DNA of 43,263 bases from Akkermansiaceae bacterium (GTDB lineage Bacteria; Verrucomicrobiota; Verrucomicrobiia; Verrucomicrobiales; Akkermansiaceae): NCBI GenBank assembly GCA_029866215.1, contig JARWZU010000004.1:1-43263 (forward strand). Direction: 5' to 3'. The notes under the pieces were generated by a model. It was not told the origin of the DNA. It searched no databases and saw nothing but the letters and a program-made list of their open reading frames with translations. The position numbers were made by a program, and so were the translations under genes. This document shows, one piece after another, positions 41,350 through 43,263 of the stretch. Position 1 is the first letter of the stretch. Each line of letters starts with the position of its first letter.

Positions 41350-42480
41350 ATGATTTATCCGCCCGTTGAGCATTGGATCTGGCTGATTCCCGCTTTCTTT
41401 GTTGGTGCGTGCATCGGTTCCTTTCTGAACGTGGTCATTTATCGAGTGCCGCTTGGGCTTTCGGTCAATTCTCCAAAGCGATCGTTTTGTCCATCGTGCA
41501 AGAAGCCAATCCCCATGTGGTTGAACTTGCCGTTGATCAGTTGGTTGTCGTTACGTGGGAAATGCAAGGAATGCAGGGCACCGATCGCTTTTCGCTACTT
41601 TGGGGTGGAGCTGCTAACGGCCGTTTTGTTCACGGTGGTTTGGTGGTTGTTTGCATCTTCATCCTTTGCCGTGGTCCCATTGCTGTGGCTCTTGATTGCG
41701 TTGCTGGTTGCAATCACCTTCATTGATGCCGAACACCTGATTATCCCGATTTCGTTCACTTGGTCGGGAGCGGTTGCGGGCTTGATCGCATGTGCACTCT
41801 GGCCGCAATTGCCGGTGCTTGCCGGCGAAATGGGGAGTGCGCTTTCTGGAGTGCTTCATGGGGCAATCGGTTGGGGCGTGGGTTTTGTGGGTCTTTGGAG
41901 TGTGGTGGAATTGGGGAAAATCGCCTTTGGTAAGAGGTCCATGAAGTTCGATAAGCCGGTGGCGTGGTCACTGAGGGAGCCTACCCACGATCTTGAGCCG
42001 ATGCATTTTGTGATCGGCGATGACTTGATCCCGTGGTGGGATATTTTTTCGAGGAAGACGGATCGCCTTCTCATTGAAACGACGGCGATCGAAGTCAGTG
42101 GGGAGCCCGTGGGTGGTGGTTCATTGATGATTCGTGACACAGAAATCGAACTGCCTAATGGAAAGATCTATCAGATATCGGAGATGAGTTCGTTGGCGGG
42201 ACTCGCAACGTCGGCGGTGATTCCTCGTGAGGCGATGGGGATGGGAGATGTGCATTTGTTAGGGATGATCGGCGCGTTTTTTGGGTGGGGTGGCGTGTTA
42301 TTCACGCTTTTTGCTTCATCGATTTTCGCGATCATCGCCGCAGTAATTGGGCGCATCGGGTTCGGCCGACAACTGCCGTTTGGTCCATTTCTTGCGATGG
42401 GCGCGGTGGCTTGGATGGTGGGAGGCTGGCGGCTTTGGGAGTGGTACATAGACGCAATTGCACCGCTGGGTGCGCCCTAA
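41350..42480 (+). CDS. Prepilin peptidase (type IV / GspO), with large insert
   Basis: A membrane aspartic protease that cleaves and usually N-methylates type IV prepilin or pseudopilin leaders. The 376-residue protein has the GSFLNVVIYRVP motif (23-34), the cytosolic zinc-binding CPSC and CKEC pairs (47, 50, 72, 75), the catalytic Asp126 in TFIDAEHLIIP and Asp300 in GMGDVHLLGMIGAFFGW. About 105 residues (190-295) lie between the two catalytic halves, far more than usual, containing KFDKPVAWSLREPTHD and a beta-rich stretch. ATG 41350 is preferred to TTG 41281. It precedes a small membrane protein by seven bases. No pilin gene is in the window. Confidence 0.93.
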   Translation: MIYPPVEHWIWLIPAFFVGACIGSFLNVVIYRVPLGLSVNSPKRSFCPSCKKPIPMWLNLPLISWLSLRGKCKECRAPIAFRYFGVELLTAVLFTVVWWLFASSSFAVVPLLWLLIALLVAITFIDAEHLIIPISFTWSGAVAGLIACALWPQLPVLAGEMGSALSGVLHGAIGWGVGFVGLWSVVELGKIAFGKRSMKFDKPVAWSLREPTHDLEPMHFVIGDDLIPWWDIFSRKTDRLLIETTAIEVSGEPVGGGSLMIRDTEIELPNGKIYQISEMSSLAGLATSAVIPREAMGMGDVHLLGMIGAFFGWGGVLFTLFASSIFAIIAAVIGRIGFGRQLPFGPFLAMGAVAWMVGGWRLWEWYIDAIAPLGAP

Positions 42481-42487
42481 GATAGCG

Positions 42488-42772
42488 ATGACGGATCCGA
42501 AAAAAACTGGGAACTGGAGTGCGAGTTCGGACCTTGCCCGCGCGATTCTTTATGATCGTACGGAGCGCCGTAAGTGGCTTTTTGGAATGGCACTGGTGCC
42601 CCTCGGGATGCTTGTGATTGGATTATGGGTGATCGATGGATGGCTCTGGGATAGCGTTTGGCGGGTTGCGATTTGGTGGGGTGCATGCGCGTTGGTGACG
42701 GTTTTCGCAATGCTTTTCGCGCTTTACGATGCGCTTGCCGTGATTCGCGAGGAGCGGTCGAAGAAGGATTGA
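42488..42772 (+). CDS. Small two-helix membrane protein
   Basis: A 94-residue protein with two hydrophobic segments (about 33-51 and 57-79) and a charged start (MTDPKKTGNWSAS) and end (REERSKKD). It begins seven bases after the prepilin peptidase stop codon, so it is probably cotranscribed with it. No family is recognised. Confidence 0.75.
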   Translation: MTDPKKTGNWSASSDLARAILYDRTERRKWLFGMALVPLGMLVIGLWVIDGWLWDSVWRVAIWWGACALVTVFAMLFALYDALAVIREERSKKD

Positions 42773-42857
42773 ATTTGTGCTAGGATCAACGGGATCAGCT
42801 GTGGTGATGCCTGACTAGGCGCTGGTCATTGTGCATTCGTTCTGTTGCAATATCGGG

Positions 42858-43263
42858 ATGGAAGATATTGACATCGCAGCGAGCTTCACCCGACCGGTGA
42901 TCTATCAGCTCATGGTGCGAACCTTCGGGAATACCAATGAAACTCGAAAAATCGGCGGGACGCTTGTGGAAAATGGCTGTGGAACGTTTTCTGACATCAA
43001 TGAGAGGGCACTTGTGTCTCTGCGAGAGATGGGTTTCACCCACTTGTGGCTAACGGGTGTGATCGAGCAAGCAAGCGGTACGGCATATCCTAACAGGCCT
43101 GCCGACGACCCGGATGTCCTCAAGGGAATTGCAGGTAGTCCTTATGCAATTCGGGATTACTTCGACGTTTGTCCTGACTACGCAATCGATCCGGAGAATC
43201 GGCTCGGCGAGTTCAAGGATTTGGTGGCCCGTTGCCATGCCTTCGGATTCAAGGTCATTTTCG
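42858..43263 (+). CDS. GH13 alpha-amylase-family protein, N-terminal part
   Basis: A frame from ATG 42858 is open to the window edge (135 codons). It reads MEDIDIAASFTRPVIYQLMV, then FSDINERALVSLREMGFTHLWLTGVIEQAS, GIAGSPYAIRDYFDVCPDYAID and LVARCHAFGFKVIF at the end. This is the beginning of a glycoside hydrolase family 13 TIM barrel, just before the DxVxNH region. Substrate (starch, glycogen, trehalose and so on) cannot be told from this fragment. The gene is cut by the window edge. Confidence 0.85.
   Translation, partial: MEDIDIAASFTRPVIYQLMVRTFGNTNETRKIGGTLVENGCGTFSDINERALVSLREMGFTHLWLTGVIEQASGTAYPNRPADDPDVLKGIAGSPYAIRDYFDVCPDYAIDPENRLGEFKDLVARCHAFGFKVIF

Overview
The window looks like a chromosomal segment of a moderately GC-rich Gram-negative bacterium. 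The gene repertoire suits the Verrucomicrobiota: a long-N-terminus FtsH, bactofilins, a PqqL-like M16 peptidase, a TerB/FHA/ABCG-type transporter and a large-insert prepilin peptidase. Shine-Dalgarno sequences are weak or absent before most starts. This placement is inference; there is no rRNA or taxonomic marker in the window. No insertion sequence, prophage or CRISPR array is visible.

Layout. (a) 1-353: a 42-bp tandem repeat array (two 21-bp halves per unit) just downstream of ftsH. (b) 354-7264: ftsH (-), divergent from a ~1190-residue TerB/FHA-like/ABCG transporter fusion and an N-formylglutamate amidohydrolase-like gene (+). (c) 15979 down to 7227: a minus-strand run of M16 peptidase, GNAT acetyltransferase, O-acetylhomoserine sulfhydrylase-type enzyme, DnaJ-like co-chaperone, coiled-coil/TPR exported protein and lipoprotein. 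(d) 16141-18064: tRNA-Leu(CAG), then an accessory-looking pocket with a small candidate ORF overlapping a polytopic membrane protein gene, a long imperfect hairpin and a 21-bp tandem array. (e) 26185 down to 18065: a long minus-strand series of zincin-like peptidase, dapA, class V aminotransferase, a membrane-anchored TPR protein, bactofilin, zinc-ribbon bactofilin, nadA, apt and pgi. (f) 26282-32711: alternating convergent genes (SRPBCC, coiled-coil membrane protein, MlaE permease, beta-CASP metallo-beta-lactamase protein, flavoprotein, EEP lipoprotein, small membrane protein). Three convergent pairs end in the same 4-bp TTAG stop overlap. (g) 32816-38126: plus-strand run of mannose-1-phosphate guanylyltransferase, ruvX, truA, a glycosyltransferase-phosphoesterase fusion and a folP-like gene. 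(h) 38164-43263: hisD (-), lipoate-ligase-like gene, an orphan exported protein, prepilin peptidase, a small membrane protein and the start of a GH13 alpha-amylase-family gene cut by the window edge.

Most genes are housekeeping: protein quality control, lysine, methionine, histidine, NAD and folate biosynthesis, purine salvage, and tRNA modification. Envelope and cytoskeletal functions are interspersed. The most unusual signals are: the two unrelated repeat arrays that share a 21-bp period, contain palindromes, and both sit 3' of minus-strand genes; a ruvX whose conserved N-terminus has no in-frame ATG, GTG or TTG upstream; and the multidomain fusions (TerB-FHA-ABCG; GT4-LpxH-like phosphoesterase; double zinc ribbon-bactofilin).
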